NCBI GenBank assembly: GCA_029237605.1
Contig: JAQRGB010000041.1
Location: 35,690 to 68,141 of the forward strand
Direction: 5' to 3'
DNA length: 32,452 bases
DNA from: Candidatus Thiodubiliella sp.
Lineage (GTDB): Bacteria > Pseudomonadota > Gammaproteobacteria > PS1 > Pseudothioglobaceae
The notes below the pieces were generated by a model. The model was not told where the DNA came from. It searched no databases and saw only the letters and a program-made list of their open reading frames with translations. Position numbers and translations under genes: made by a program. The stretch's first letter is position 1. Every line of letters starts with the position of its first letter. Below, piece after piece: positions 1 to 9,362 of the stretch.

Positions 1-361
1 TGTTGCGCATTAATTATTTTACCTTTGCGTCACAATATAATTTATGCATAAACTTTACTGTCTAACTTTAAAATGTAGAATATTATAGTTTTTTTACTAA
101 AATACTTCTATTACATTTATTTTTTTACCACTGAAAAATAATTTCCATTAAATTTATCACTTATACTCTACTGCATGCTATAAATATTTATTCATAAATT
201 GTGGAAAAATATCACTAAAGTATATTAGTCAATACTTAAATATGGCTATTACTCTTAACGTAACACCTACAATTAAGTATTTTGTTAGCTACAATTGTTT
301 ATTATTACTTAATTTATTACATATACTAACTCTAATATATTAAATACTAAGCATCATATTC
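1..361. other. gene-free AT-rich stretch downstream of dsrN
   Basis: No open frame with coding character, RNA gene or convincing terminator is visible in these 361 bases. It is strongly AT-rich with short A and T runs and lies just past the dsrN stop. In Allochromatium dsrN is followed by dsrR and dsrS; neither is recognisable here. Confidence 0.6.
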
Positions 362-1697
362 TTAATTTTTAATAAAATTCACAAATTGCTCAACCCAATG
401 GTTATTTCCTACACTACGCAAATGTGCATAATTGGCTAATAGGTTGTATATTAAAATACCATCATGTTCATTACCCGCACCAACACCACGTAAAACATTA
501 TAAGCATAATGAATTTTAGAATCAATATTTTCAAGCTTCGAATAATGAAACTCATGCGCATAAATTATTGAAGCAACACCGTCCCATGGATGCTCATCTG
601 TTGGTGTTAATTGCACATAACCTCTACCGATTGGCTTAGATGTCATAACGACATCAGCTTGAATCAAACCAGCCATCTTATAAGATTTTCCTTGATGGGT
701 TATTGTCCGACTAAGATACATCAGACCGCCACATTCTGCATAAGTTGGTAACCCCTGCTCTATTTTTAATTTAATATCATCAAGCAATGACTGATTGCCA
801 CTAATCAACTCAAGTTGCATTTCTGGGAAACCACCGCCAATAAACAAGCCATCGCATTTTGGCAATTTATCTTCTTTCAGTGTATTAAAATATTCAATAT
901 TAACACCTAATGACTCAAATGTATCTATGTCATCTTGATAGTAAAAACCAAAAGCTTGGTCTTTAGCTACGGCGATTGTTAAATTACCAGAAGTAGTAAC
1001 TAACACTGGCATATCAACTGATTTTTTCACTGCTTAAGGATAAAATCTTATGTAGGTCTACTTGGTCACTAATTATCTTGCCAGTACTATCAATAAATTG
1101 TTGTGATTGAGCTAACTCATTAGCTGGAACAAGTCCTAAATGGCGCTCATCAATAATTAGTTCTTTAGAGCGACGAACAGCACCTAAAATGCAAATATCT
1201 GTGTAATATTCAATAGCTTGGATAAGTTTTGACTCATGGCGTTCACTGGCAACCTTATTAAGAATAATACCAGAAATATTAATATCAGTATCAAAAGCTT
1301 TATAGCCCATTAGTAGTGGCGCAACGCCACGAGTAATGCCAGTGGTATCAATCACCAAGATAATATTTATATCAAGTAGTTTAGCCATATCAGCATTAGC
1401 ATCACCACCTGTAATACTCATACCATCATATAAACCCTTATTACCTTCAATAATTGCAATATCGCTTTGATGTTTATAAAATAATTCACTAATCTCATTT
1501 TTAGACATTGTATAAAAATCTAAATTATAACAAGGATTACCACTGGCTTGAGCAAGCCAAATAGAATCGATGTAATCAGGGCCTTTCTTAAAGGTTTGAG
1601 TGTTTAAAGATTGTTGTTTAAATGCGGTACATATCCCTAAACTAACAACTGTCTTACCTGAAGATTTACATGCCGCAGATAAATAAATTGATGACAT
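362..1697 (-). CDS. dsrN: DsrN, cobyrinic acid a,c-diamide synthase-like siroheme amidase (frameshifted)
   Basis: DsrN belongs to the CbiA/CobB family and is thought to amidate siroheme for the reverse sulfite reductase, using glutamine and ATP in the cytoplasm. The first half (1697 to 1014) carries the N-terminal P-loop CKSSGKTVVSLG and the motifs GPDYID and EGNKGLYDG. The second half (1030 to 362) is the glutamine amidotransferase domain, with GGGFPEMQ, a nucleophile in ECGGLMYL and the EFHYS histidine. The halves are in different frames and overlap by 17 bases at an A6 run (1022-1027). Removing one A gives one continuous protein of about 445 residues, the family's usual size. Alternatively the second half could start at the GTG at 1030 and be translated by coupling. 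It is the last gene of the dsr cluster. Identity is secure; whether the frameshift is real is not. Confidence 0.85.
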
Positions 1698-1712
1698 AAT
1701 AGTGCTTGTTGT

Positions 1713-2111
1713 TTATATTAAGCCTAAACGTAAATCTATTTCAAATTCATAAACCATGTAAAATAGTAAAAATATAGCAATTAGTACAATTACTAATGAT
1801 AGAAGTAACGCAGTATTGTTGGATTTGTATAAAATATAATCGTCCGACATAATATATTTTCTATATTTAAAAAATCTAATAGTAGAAATAATAGTAACCA
1901 ACACACCTGTACTAAAAACAACAAGACCTAATAATTCTACTGCTATAGATGATTGATACATTTCTCCTGTATTTATGTTTTTAACAGTATGCGATAATAT
2001 TAGATCAAATTTTTCAATCAAAAAGCCAAATATCATGACTGAAATCGAAGCCCTAACCCATGCTAAATATGTGCGTTCATTAGCGGCATGGTTCGTATAT
2101 CTATCAATCAT
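1713..2111 (-). CDS. DUF202 (YidH-like) small membrane protein
   Basis: This 132-residue protein has the DUF202 signature at its N-terminus (NERTYLAWVRASISVMIFGF) and three hydrophobic segments, at about residues 20-36, 57-80 and 98-122. It is therefore an inner-membrane protein of unknown biochemical role. Its start lies only a few bases after the dsrP stop, and dsrN begins about 15 bases downstream, so it is part of the dsr transcript. The dsr order known from Allochromatium has no gene here. A role in the DsrMKJOP membrane module is only a guess from position. Confidence 0.75.
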   Translation of the reverse strand: MIDRYTNHAANERTYLAWVRASISVMIFGFLIEKFDLILSHTVKNINTGEMYQSSIAVELLGLVVFSTGVLVTIISTIRFFKYRKYIMSDDYILYKSNNTALLLSLVIVLIAIFLLFYMVYEFEIDLRLGLI

Positions 2112-2113
2112 AA

Positions 2114-3316
2114 TTATTCTTTATAACATGGACTCACATTTGTATTATTTGCTAAATTATCAGGTAAAAAAGGTAAAAATTTTATCAGAAAAGTAACAAT
2201 TATTAGCGCTACAGCAACACCGCCAATACCTAACAAAATTTCTGTAAATGATGGCGTGTATATTGCAATTCCACCATAACCTTCTAAAATTTCCTTACCT
2301 GGAAATAACTCCATTGGATAAGCTTGTCCACCAATAATAATAACATATAATTGAATAAGACCACCTATAATAACCAATACAGAAGATAGGCCTAACATTG
2401 ATCGGTTGCCCTTAGTAGTAGGGTGATAAATTAATACCATTGGAATAATGCTACCTAAGGTAATTTGACCATACCAAAATAACTTAGTGTAAATACCGCC
2501 ATCAAAAAGAATAAAATTCTCAATACTAGTATTCTCAGCTAAATATATACTACCTAAGTGCTTAATTGCAACAAAATACATTACTGCTGCCACAAATACA
2601 CCTAATAAATTACCAAGACGATTAATAATCATGTCACCTAATGGACGCTCACTCCATTTATAACTTGCCATTAAAATTAAGATAAAGAAAGATAATCCAA
2701 AAGCAAACGACATAATAATAAACATTGGCGCCATAATCACCGCATCGTATGCTTGACGTGCTACTAAAAAGCCAAAAATAGAACCCGTGCCAGTGGTTAG
2801 AATTAAACGCCAAGTAAATGCTGCTAATCCTACTTTAGAACTAAATTTGTTCATACGACGTTCAAACATCATCCATAGATATACGCAAACAATAACAAAA
2901 AAACCATTATATAAAATAATGTTCCAAGCGAAAATTGACTTAAAATTATACTCAGTCATTGCTACAATTAAACGATCTGGACGACCTAAATCAAGAACTA
3001 AAACCATTAAACCGCCAGCTAATAATGCCAATGACACTAAGCCAGATAAGCGAGACAAAGGTTTGTAAAGTTTCTTTTGAAATACCGATGCTATAGAAGC
3101 AATATTCAGTGCACCTGATGCAGCAACAATTAAAAATAAAGCAAACACATGGGGCACACCCCATACAACACGATTACTCATACCAGTCAAATAATGACCA
3201 TTATGCTCCATAAAATAAACACTGCCTAATGCGACTAAAATTAATATAGCTAAACCTGCAATAAGTGTATAAAAACCTAAACTTCTTCCTTGGATTTGCT
3301 CGTAACGAATGTTCAT
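2114..3316 (-). CDS. dsrP: DsrP, NrfD-family integral membrane subunit of DsrMKJOP
   Basis: This 400-residue protein is hydrophobic along its length, with about ten membrane segments and no cofactor motifs, as in NrfD/PsrC-type quinone-interacting subunits. It follows dsrO by about 15 bases, and by family it pairs with DsrO to exchange electrons between quinone and the periplasmic DsrJO proteins. Typical NrfD residues near the N-terminus (GVPHVFALFLIVAASGALNI) are visible. The frame is intact, unlike several neighbours. The ATG at 3316 follows GTCGGACTATTATT, a weak ribosome-binding site. Confidence 0.9.
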   Translation of the reverse strand: MNIRYEQIQGRSLGFYTLIAGLAILILVALGSVYFMEHNGHYLTGMSNRVVWGVPHVFALFLIVAASGALNIASIASVFQKKLYKPLSRLSGLVSLALLAGGLMVLVLDLGRPDRLIVAMTEYNFKSIFAWNIILYNGFFVIVCVYLWMMFERRMNKFSSKVGLAAFTWRLILTTGTGSIFGFLVARQAYDAVIMAPMFIIMSFAFGLSFFILILMASYKWSERPLGDMIINRLGNLLGVFVAAVMYFVAIKHLGSIYLAENTSIENFILFDGGIYTKLFWYGQITLGSIIPMVLIYHPTTKGNRSMLGLSSVLVIIGGLIQLYVIIIGGQAYPMELFPGKEILEGYGGIAIYTPSFTEILLGIGGVAVALIIVTFLIKFLPFLPDNLANNTNVSPCYKE

Positions 3317-3330
3317 AATAATAGTCCGAC

Positions 3331-4052
3331 TTAAATACCGCTATAACGTACACCAGTATTTAGATTTAAATCTGCTCTAATTTGAGTGCTTTGAATTTTC
3401 TTAAGTACTTGATTAATCTTACTATTGACATCATACAAATCGCCAAAAATAACACTATCAATTCCAACTGCTTCAACGCATGCTGGTGTTTTGCCTTTGT
3501 CCACACGATGTGCACACATAGTGCAGGCCTCTACTGTACCTTTACCACGTGGCATATGCTCTTTCTGATTATTTAAGTTTTCATGCACAAATGAGCGCGC
3601 TGCATACGGGCAAGCCATCATACAGTAACGACAACCAATACATAGGTGTTTATCTACTAAAACAATACCATCTTCACGTTTCATTGAAGCATTTGTTGGG
3701 CATACATCCACACAAGGGGATGCTCACAATGTTGACACATCATTGGCAATACATCAATCTTGCCAGTACTTTTATCTCTGACTTTAATCTTTTTAATCCA
3801 GCTTGGCTTTTGATCACCTGTAGAGTGTTTCTCGTTACCCCAACCATTTTCTTCTTGACAAGCATTAACCATATCTTCAATATTAGACTCAGTTAGCTTA
3901 TTAATATCAATCAATAAACCCCAACGATTTTCATTAGTTACTGGGGTATCTTTAGTGGCAAAAGTTGTTAGCGTAATACCACTAGCAATCGTTGCAATGC
4001 CTACAGTAGTAGTATTTTTAATAAAATCGCGACGATTTAATTTTTTACTCAT
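3331..4052 (-). CDS. dsrO: DsrO, periplasmic ferredoxin-like subunit (frameshifted)
   Basis: DsrO is the Tat-exported Fe-S subunit of DsrMKJOP. The start at 4052 gives MSKKLNRRDFIKN, a twin-arginine signal followed by a hydrophobic stretch. The ATG shares one base with the dsrJ stop (TAATG), so the two are coupled. Later come 4Fe-4S motifs, including CIGCRYCMMACPYAAR and CTMCAHRVDKGKTPAC. The reading frame breaks inside the first cysteine cluster: the N-terminal frame reads CQHCEHPLVW and the C-terminal frame resumes at VDVCPTNAS. One extra C in the run of four (GGGG on the plus strand, 3716-3719) restores CQHCEHPPCVDVCP, the expected motif. The repaired protein is about 240 residues. A true frameshift here would destroy an essential cluster, so a sequence error is likelier. 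Confidence 0.85.
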
Positions 4053-4431
4053 TATAAATCCTCTTCTGGTGTAGTGCGATGACAAGAAAAACAATCTATA
4101 CTCGTGCCTACTTTTTTATGGCATGTTGAACAAAACTGATCAGGTGCATTAATTGGTATATATTCATTTTCCTTAGTAGCACTATGGCAATTAACACAAG
4201 CCTTTAATGAATCACGCCTAGTACGAATGCCTTGACGCAATGTCTTATCACGTTTATGTAATAAAAAATCAGGGTGCATTATTCTAATTTCAGAAAGACT
4301 AGGATGAATGTCTCTACTTTTACCATCTTCTTTTAACTCAGTAGCTCTATCACCAAGATTAATATGTTTATCAGTACGTGCAAATACAACAGTAACTGAT
4401 AAAACTAAAAAACAATCAGTAAATGATTCAT
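4052..4431 (-). CDS. dsrJ: DsrJ, periplasmic triheme cytochrome c (frameshifted in signal peptide)
   Basis: DsrJ is the triheme c-type cytochrome of DsrMKJOP. Three heme sites are visible in order near the C-terminus: CVNCH, CSTCH and CFSCH. The longest clean frame starts only at an internal ATG (4279), which would leave no signal peptide. An upstream ATG at 4431, preceded by GAGAG, gives MNHLLIV and then stops. Adding one T to the T6 run (plus-strand A6, 4407-4412) joins MNHLLIVF to LVLSVTVVFARTDKHIN, a proper export signal, and gives a 126-residue protein. The gene lies between dsrL and dsrO and overlaps the dsrO start by one base. The start and frameshift are inferred from this repair. Confidence 0.8.
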
Positions 4432-4450
4432 TATCTAATCTCTCGTGTAA

Positions 4451-6415
4451 TTATTCACCAAGTCCCATTTGAATGTATCCTGTTGGGCATACGTCGGCAC
4501 ATATATGACAACCAATACACTTTCCGTAGTCAGTATCAACATAACGACCTAACGTTGCCTGATCTTTCTTAACTTTAAATACTGCATCGTGTGGGCAATA
4601 CATTATACAGTTATCACACTCAAAGCACAGACCACAAGACATACAACGGCCTGCTTCTTTTTGTGCGTCTTCTTCTGTATAACCAATCAAACGTTCTTCA
4701 AAATTACCAAGTACGTTATTAATATTAACTGCCTTATGATTTCTTATATTTCGTTTTTCGTTGTCAAAGTGTCCTAAAAATAATTCTGTATGTGGAATAA
4801 TTGATGCAAATGAACGATCTTCATAATTATGTACTGCATATTCTGCAGTATCCGTACCTTCACCTAGCGTACCATTTTTATCATAATCTGAAGGTGATAA
4901 GTCCCATTCGTTTAATTTATCCATTAAATCAAAGTAATGCACATCAACTTTGTTACGCGTTTTTTGCTTATCACCAGTAAGGTAGTCCCCAATACTTTCA
5001 GCTACAATACCTGCTTGGCCAATTGCTGTTGTTAATAGGTGAGGACGAACCACGTCGCCACAAACAAAGAAACCAGGTTTATTCGGCACTTGAAAATTCT
5101 TATCTGCATCAATAAAACTGTGCTCATTAAAAAATGAACCATCTATTCCTTCAGAATCAACTCTTTGCCCAATAGCAGATACGATTAATTCACATTCAAT
5201 ATTAAACTCAGAACCTTTGATCTGCGTAGATCCATCTTCTTCTATACGAATCATACGTAATGCAGTTGCATGGCCATCGCTGTTCTTAATTACTTCTACA
5301 GGTTGTAATTGACCTTGAATTTCAACGCCTTCACGATTTGCATCATCAACTTCTTCTTGTGCTGCTGGCATATTATCGATAGTTGAGCGTGTTGTTAATA
5401 ATACATCTGCACCTAAACGCTTAGAAGTATCAACTACATCGTGTGCTGTATCATCAAAAATAACGCGCTCAGGACGATCTTTATCAGCAATATTTTTAAT
5501 ATTACCCAAGCGACGAGCAACAGAAACAACATCGATTGAAGTATCGCCACCGCCAATACAAATTACTTTACCAGTGATATGTTGTAAGCGACCTTGATTA
5601 TAAGCTTCAAGGAATGCAACTCCTGATACGCAATTATTTGCATCACCACCAGGAATTGGTAACATACGACCACTCATCGCACCAATGGCAAACAACACTG
5701 CATCATAGTTTTCTTCTAATTCTTCCATAGAAACATCAACACCAACCTTAGTATTCATCTTAGTTTCAATACCTGTTTCAATAATACGTTCTATTTCATG
5801 CTTTAATATATCACGTGGTACGCGATAATCAGGGATACCGTACATCATCATGCCACCTAATTGATCGTATTTTTCAAATACGGTAACACTATGTCCTTGT
5901 TTACGCAATTTTAATGCCGCTGCTAAGCCACCACAACCACCACCAATAATAGCAACTTTTTTACCTGTATCTTTAACGTTAACTTCAAATTTATAGTCTT
6001 CTTTATACGCAGTATCACCAATAAATTGCTCTACCGCATTAATACCAACTGTATCTTCAACTTCATTGCGATTACAACCATCTTCACAAGGTGCTGGACA
6101 AACACGACCCATCACTGATGGAAATGGATTTGCATCCGTTGCACTACGGAAAGCATATTCCTGCCATGACATATCACCGATAGGCTTCTCCATACCACGA
6201 ACAATATCTAACCAACCACGAATATTATGACCAGAAGGACAAGAGCCTTGACACGGTGGCGTTTGACTCACATAAGTTGGGCACTTATGTGAAGTATCAT
6301 TTTGAAAAATCTTTTGATTCCATGGCACTGAACCTTGTTCGTCACCCTCGTCCTTAAACATTCTAAATGTATGGTTATCACCTTTGTGAATTTGTCCGTA
6401 TGGATTCTTTTGCAT
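4451..6415 (-). CDS. dsrL: DsrL, FAD/Fe-S NAD(P)H oxidoreductase of sulfur oxidation
   Basis: DsrL is a cytoplasmic flavoprotein related to the small subunit of glutamate synthase and couples the reverse sulfite reductase to NAD(P). This 654-residue version shows a cysteine-rich N-terminal Fe-S region (PPCQGSCPSGHN; VCPAPCEDGCNRNEV), an FAD-binding motif (AIIGGGCGGLAAALKL, about residue 155), a nucleotide-binding motif (ICIGGGDTSIDVV, about residue 282), and two C-terminal 4Fe-4S motifs (CGLCFECDNCIMYCP and CIGCHICADVCPTGY). A strong ribosome-binding site (AAAGGAG) precedes the ATG. It sits between dsrK and dsrJ, the Allochromatium order. The frame is intact. DsrL together with dsrEFH supports the oxidative direction. 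Confidence 0.93.
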   Translation of the reverse strand: MQKNPYGQIHKGDNHTFRMFKDEGDEQGSVPWNQKIFQNDTSHKCPTYVSQTPPCQGSCPSGHNIRGWLDIVRGMEKPIGDMSWQEYAFRSATDANPFPSVMGRVCPAPCEDGCNRNEVEDTVGINAVEQFIGDTAYKEDYKFEVNVKDTGKKVAIIGGGCGGLAAALKLRKQGHSVTVFEKYDQLGGMMMYGIPDYRVPRDILKHEIERIIETGIETKMNTKVGVDVSMEELEENYDAVLFAIGAMSGRMLPIPGGDANNCVSGVAFLEAYNQGRLQHITGKVICIGGGDTSIDVVSVARRLGNIKNIADKDRPERVIFDDTAHDVVDTSKRLGADVLLTTRSTIDNMPAAQEEVDDANREGVEIQGQLQPVEVIKNSDGHATALRMIRIEEDGSTQIKGSEFNIECELIVSAIGQRVDSEGIDGSFFNEHSFIDADKNFQVPNKPGFFVCGDVVRPHLLTTAIGQAGIVAESIGDYLTGDKQKTRNKVDVHYFDLMDKLNEWDLSPSDYDKNGTLGEGTDTAEYAVHNYEDRSFASIIPHTELFLGHFDNEKRNIRNHKAVNINNVLGNFEERLIGYTEEDAQKEAGRCMSCGLCFECDNCIMYCPHDAVFKVKKDQATLGRYVDTDYGKCIGCHICADVCPTGYIQMGLGE

Positions 6416-6430
6416 ATCAAATCTCCTTTG

Positions 6431-8033
6431 TTATTTCGATGTTTCTGTTTCTTTAGTTTCTTCCTTTATCTTAGCAGTATCTGCTTCAATTTCAGAATCA
6501 CTTATTTCTGGTTTATCCATAATAATTGCTTCACTCACTAGTTGATGAGCGCTAACAATCATATCTGGTTCAAAATTAAATTTTGGCAAAACTTTGCTGA
6601 ACTGTGATTTACAAATTGCACAAATAGCAACCAGAGTATCAACAGCATTAGACTTTTCTACTTCTTTTAGTGCCTGCATTCTTGGCATTGCACCCTTAAT
6701 ACGAATCTCCATTAAGTCATCTGTTAATATACCTCCACCTCCGCCGCAACAAAATGTTGATTCCATAATCGTACTGCGTTCCATGTCCACATAGTTATTG
6801 CAAACTGCTTTAATCACTTCACGAGGAAGAATAAATTGACCATTTGGAATACCTCCCATATTTGTAGCTCGTGCAACATTACATGAATCATGGAAAGTTA
6901 CTACACGATGATCATTTTTAGATTTATCAAACTCTAATTTACCGCGTTGAATAAGATCGTATGTGTATTCAATAATATGTTGTGGTTGTGGATAGCGAGA
7001 GTCTAATTGTTTCTGTAATTTAATACCGAATTCGTCACTTGCTCCGGCACCAACACCTGTTAAAGTATTCCAGAAACTATAAGCCACACGCCAAGCATGT
7101 CCACACTCACCAACCATAACTCGTGACACTTCAAGATCAAGTGCAGCCTTACGAATTCTCAAGGCTGCCTTACGCATAATATCGTAAGAACCAATAAACA
7201 TACCGAAGTTAGCACCTTCAGCTGCATAAGAACTCATAGTCCATCTTACACCATCTTGGTGAAAAACCTTGCCATAACCAATTAATCCATCAATATGTGG
7301 CTCAGCAAAAAAATCTGCTGATGGTGTAATGAGTAAAATTTCACTACCTTTTTGATCTAATGGATATTTAACTGCAACACCTGTTTCTTCTTCAATTTCT
7401 TCTTCAAGGTCAAGTAAAGTATCTCTGAGCGCTGGTTCAGGCAACCCTAAATTGTTACCTATTGTAATTGCTTTACCTAAAATTTGGTTGCAATATTTCT
7501 GACCAATGCCTACTGTATCTAATACTTCACGAGCGGCCATCGAAATTTCAGCTGTATCAATACCATACGGACAAAATACAGAACAGCGACGACATTGTGA
7601 ACATTGGTGAAAGTAGTTATACCAATCATCCAACATCTCGTCATTTAAATCTTTAGCGCCGACTAATTTAGGAAAGTATTTACCGGCAAAAGTAAAGTGG
7701 CGGCGATACACGCTTCTGAACAAATCTTGACGTGCCACTGGCATATTCTTAGGGTCAGATGAACCTAAAAAATAATGACACTTATCAGTACAAGCGCCAC
7801 ATTTTACACAAGCATCCAAAAAACTTGAACAGAACGATACTTAGATTTAAGTTCGCCCATTTTATTAATAGCAACTTCCTGCCAATTCTTAATTTTTTTC
7901 CAGGAAATCCTAATTGAATTTGAAATTCTTCAGCAGACTTAAACGGCCCATCGCCATCCATAATACCTTCATTAATTTCAGGAATTTCTAGATAAGTTGG
8001 TAACTCTGGTATTTCAAAATCATCAGCCATCAT
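6431..8033 (-). CDS. dsrK: DsrK, HdrD-like cytoplasmic Fe-S subunit (two frameshifts)
   Basis: DsrK is the catalytic-type cytoplasmic subunit of DsrMKJOP, related to heterodisulfide reductase HdrD, and is the likely partner of DsrC. The main frame (from 7819) shows CVKCGACTDKCH and CSQCRRCSVFCPYG ferredoxin motifs, then CCG-type cysteine motifs (HDSCNVARATN; STFCCGGGGG). The true N-terminus MADDFEIPELPTYLEIPEIN begins at 8030 or 8033, overlapping the dsrM stop as ATGATG. Two frame changes separate it from the rest: an A7 run (plus-strand T7, 7893-7899) needs one more base to give GKKIKNWQEVAINKMGELKS, and a T6 run (plus-strand A6, 7818-7823) needs one more to give QVFLDACVKC. The repaired protein is about 534 residues. 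The 7819 start is a TTG in mid-gene, not a real start. The tail (ETKETETSK) is unusual and charged. Confidence 0.88.
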
Positions 8034-8815
8034 TTGCCCTCACTATCATCTTGACCAAGTATTTGGTTTAATTTCATTTCATGGTCTTGCTCTTGTTTCA
8101 ACGCCCATGGTGAAATATGCCGTTTTTTACGTGAATCATCAACTTGATTACGTGTTGGACTAAAGAAAATACCCGGCACATGTAATAATTTTGAAATTGG
8201 AAAAATCACCATCAATACAAATACCATTAATACGTGCAACAAAAAATGCACTTCTGTTGGTAAATTTACCCAATTAAAAGTAACTAAACCAGAAGCAAAT
8301 TCTTTTACCATAATAACATCAGTATGATTACTGGTAAATGTCATAATCATACCGCTAACACCAATAGTTAGCAATAGAACCAACATCATGTAATCAGATG
8401 GTGCTGAAATATAGCGAATTCGCTCAACAAAAATACGGCGACCCATTAAGCCAAATAGTCCAATTACCATTGCAAATGCTGCATATTTGAATGGTTGCAT
8501 AAATAAAAATATTTCAGGCAAATCATCAAGCCAAAAATAACGTAAATGGCGAACTAAAACTAATGCTAAGCCTATATGAAACAACCAACCAAACAACCAT
8601 GTCCACTTGTTAGATTTAAACAAACTTTCAAATAAAACAACTTCACGTGCTAATCGCATAACCACACCTGTTTGTGTTAATGGAGTTGGCGCAGTTGGAA
8701 TTTTAAGAGGAGCTGGTGTTATCCAATACTGATAAATCTTTCTCGCCATACCGACAAGAAATATTATCAATGATATATAAAATAAAGCCGTAAAAAAAAT
8801 ACTTACTACAGACAT
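8030..8815 (-). CDS. dsrM: DsrM, NarI-like heme b membrane subunit
   Basis: DsrM is the diheme cytochrome b subunit that links quinone to DsrK. The protein has about six membrane segments and histidines in or next to them (LFHIGLALVLVRH; VHFLLHVLMVF) that could ligate heme, as in NarI. I chose the ATG at 8815 (MSVVSIFF, 261 residues) over an upstream GTG at 8851. The GTG start would add a charged leader and falls in a hairpin; the ATG has GAG at suitable spacing. The stop overlaps the dsrK start (ATGA). A 176-base leader separates it from dsrC. Confidence 0.88.
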   Translation of the reverse strand: MSVVSIFFTALFYISLIIFLVGMARKIYQYWITPAPLKIPTAPTPLTQTGVVMRLAREVVLFESLFKSNKWTWLFGWLFHIGLALVLVRHLRYFWLDDLPEIFLFMQPFKYAAFAMVIGLFGLMGRRIFVERIRYISAPSDYMMLVLLLTIGVSGMIMTFTSNHTDVIMVKEFASGLVTFNWVNLPTEVHFLLHVLMVFVLMVIFPISKLLHVPGIFFSPTRNQVDDSRKKRHISPWALKQEQDHEMKLNQILGQDDSEGK

Positions 8816-8849
8816 ATTGTTCTCAAAAAATTCAAATAACTTTAAAGGC

Positions 8850-8971
8850 ACTTACCTAAGTAAGTACTTCAATAACACTATACTGGTTTCAAAAAACCTG
8901 ATAAACAAAGACTTCAATCTTTGGTTGATGTAAGTCCACACAACCTAGTATTAACAACACCTCTGTTTATC
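8850..8971 (-). promoter_or_regulatory. structured dsrC-dsrM intergenic region (predicted RNA hairpins)
   Basis: This is the largest gap within the otherwise tight dsrE-to-dsrN run. It holds several perfect short inverted repeats: ACTTAC/GTAAGT (8850-8855/8860-8865), GGTTT/AAACC (8885-8889/8894-8898), CAAAGA/TCTTTG (8906-8911/8918-8923), GTTG/CAAC (8924-8927/8941-8944), and an outer pair GATAAA/TTTATC (8900-8905/8966-8971) that encloses the previous two as a three-way junction. An mRNA-processing or stabilising element that lets dsrC accumulate above dsrM is plausible but inferred. No T run suggests an efficient terminator. It is not a normal tRNA. Confidence 0.4.
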
Positions 8972-8991
8972 TATAATTTTTATTTTCAGTA

Positions 8992-9314
8992 TTAGATGCA
9001 TCCAGTTGGCTTTGGTAACCCAGCAAAACGACAACCTTGTTTACCAGGGCCATATGGGAATAAAGAATAAAGGTATTTAGAATTGCCTTTTTCTTTACCA
9101 AACTGCTTGCCAATTGCTTTAGTTAGCACACGAACTGCTGGAGCGATTTGATACTCTTCAAAATAATCACGCAAAAAATTAATAACATCCCAATGCTCTT
9201 CGGATAATTCAATATCATCGCTCTGTGCCATTTCCACGGCAATCTCTTTATTCCAATCACCTAAATTAACCAAAAACCCTCTTCATCTACTTCTGCGCCT
9301 AAAATATCAGCCAT
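8992..9314 (-). CDS. dsrC: DsrC, sulfur-carrier protein (frameshifted near N-terminus)
   Basis: DsrC (TusE family) carries sulfur as a trisulfide between DsrEFH, DsrAB and DsrK. The C-terminal arm has both conserved cysteines (CRFAGLPKPTGCI, ten residues apart), so it is a true DsrC and not a TusE lacking one. WDVINFLRDYFEEYQIAPAVR is replaced at no key site. The clean frame starts only at a TTG (9273). The ATG at 9314, preceded by AGGAG, gives MADILGAEVDEEGF and then shifts; one more base in the run at 9272-9276 (five A on the plus strand) joins it to LVNLGDWNKE. The repaired protein is 107 residues, the family length. Confidence 0.9.
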
Positions 9315-9362
9315 TTTTTTACTCCTATATAAAATTAAAATCTTTTTTTACTTAAAAATAAT

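Noticed and set aside
3317-3345. AAGTCGGA-like bases before dsrP resembling an adapter start
   Set aside because: Only about eight bases match (AAGTCGGAC), the flanking dsrO stop and dsrP start are continuous, and both proteins are normal there. It is chance similarity.
8900-8971. A 72-base cloverleaf-like fold suggesting a tRNA
   Set aside because: There is no GGTTCRA-type T-loop, the would-be anticodon arm has an oversized loop, and the acceptor pairs overlap an inner stem. Not a tRNA.
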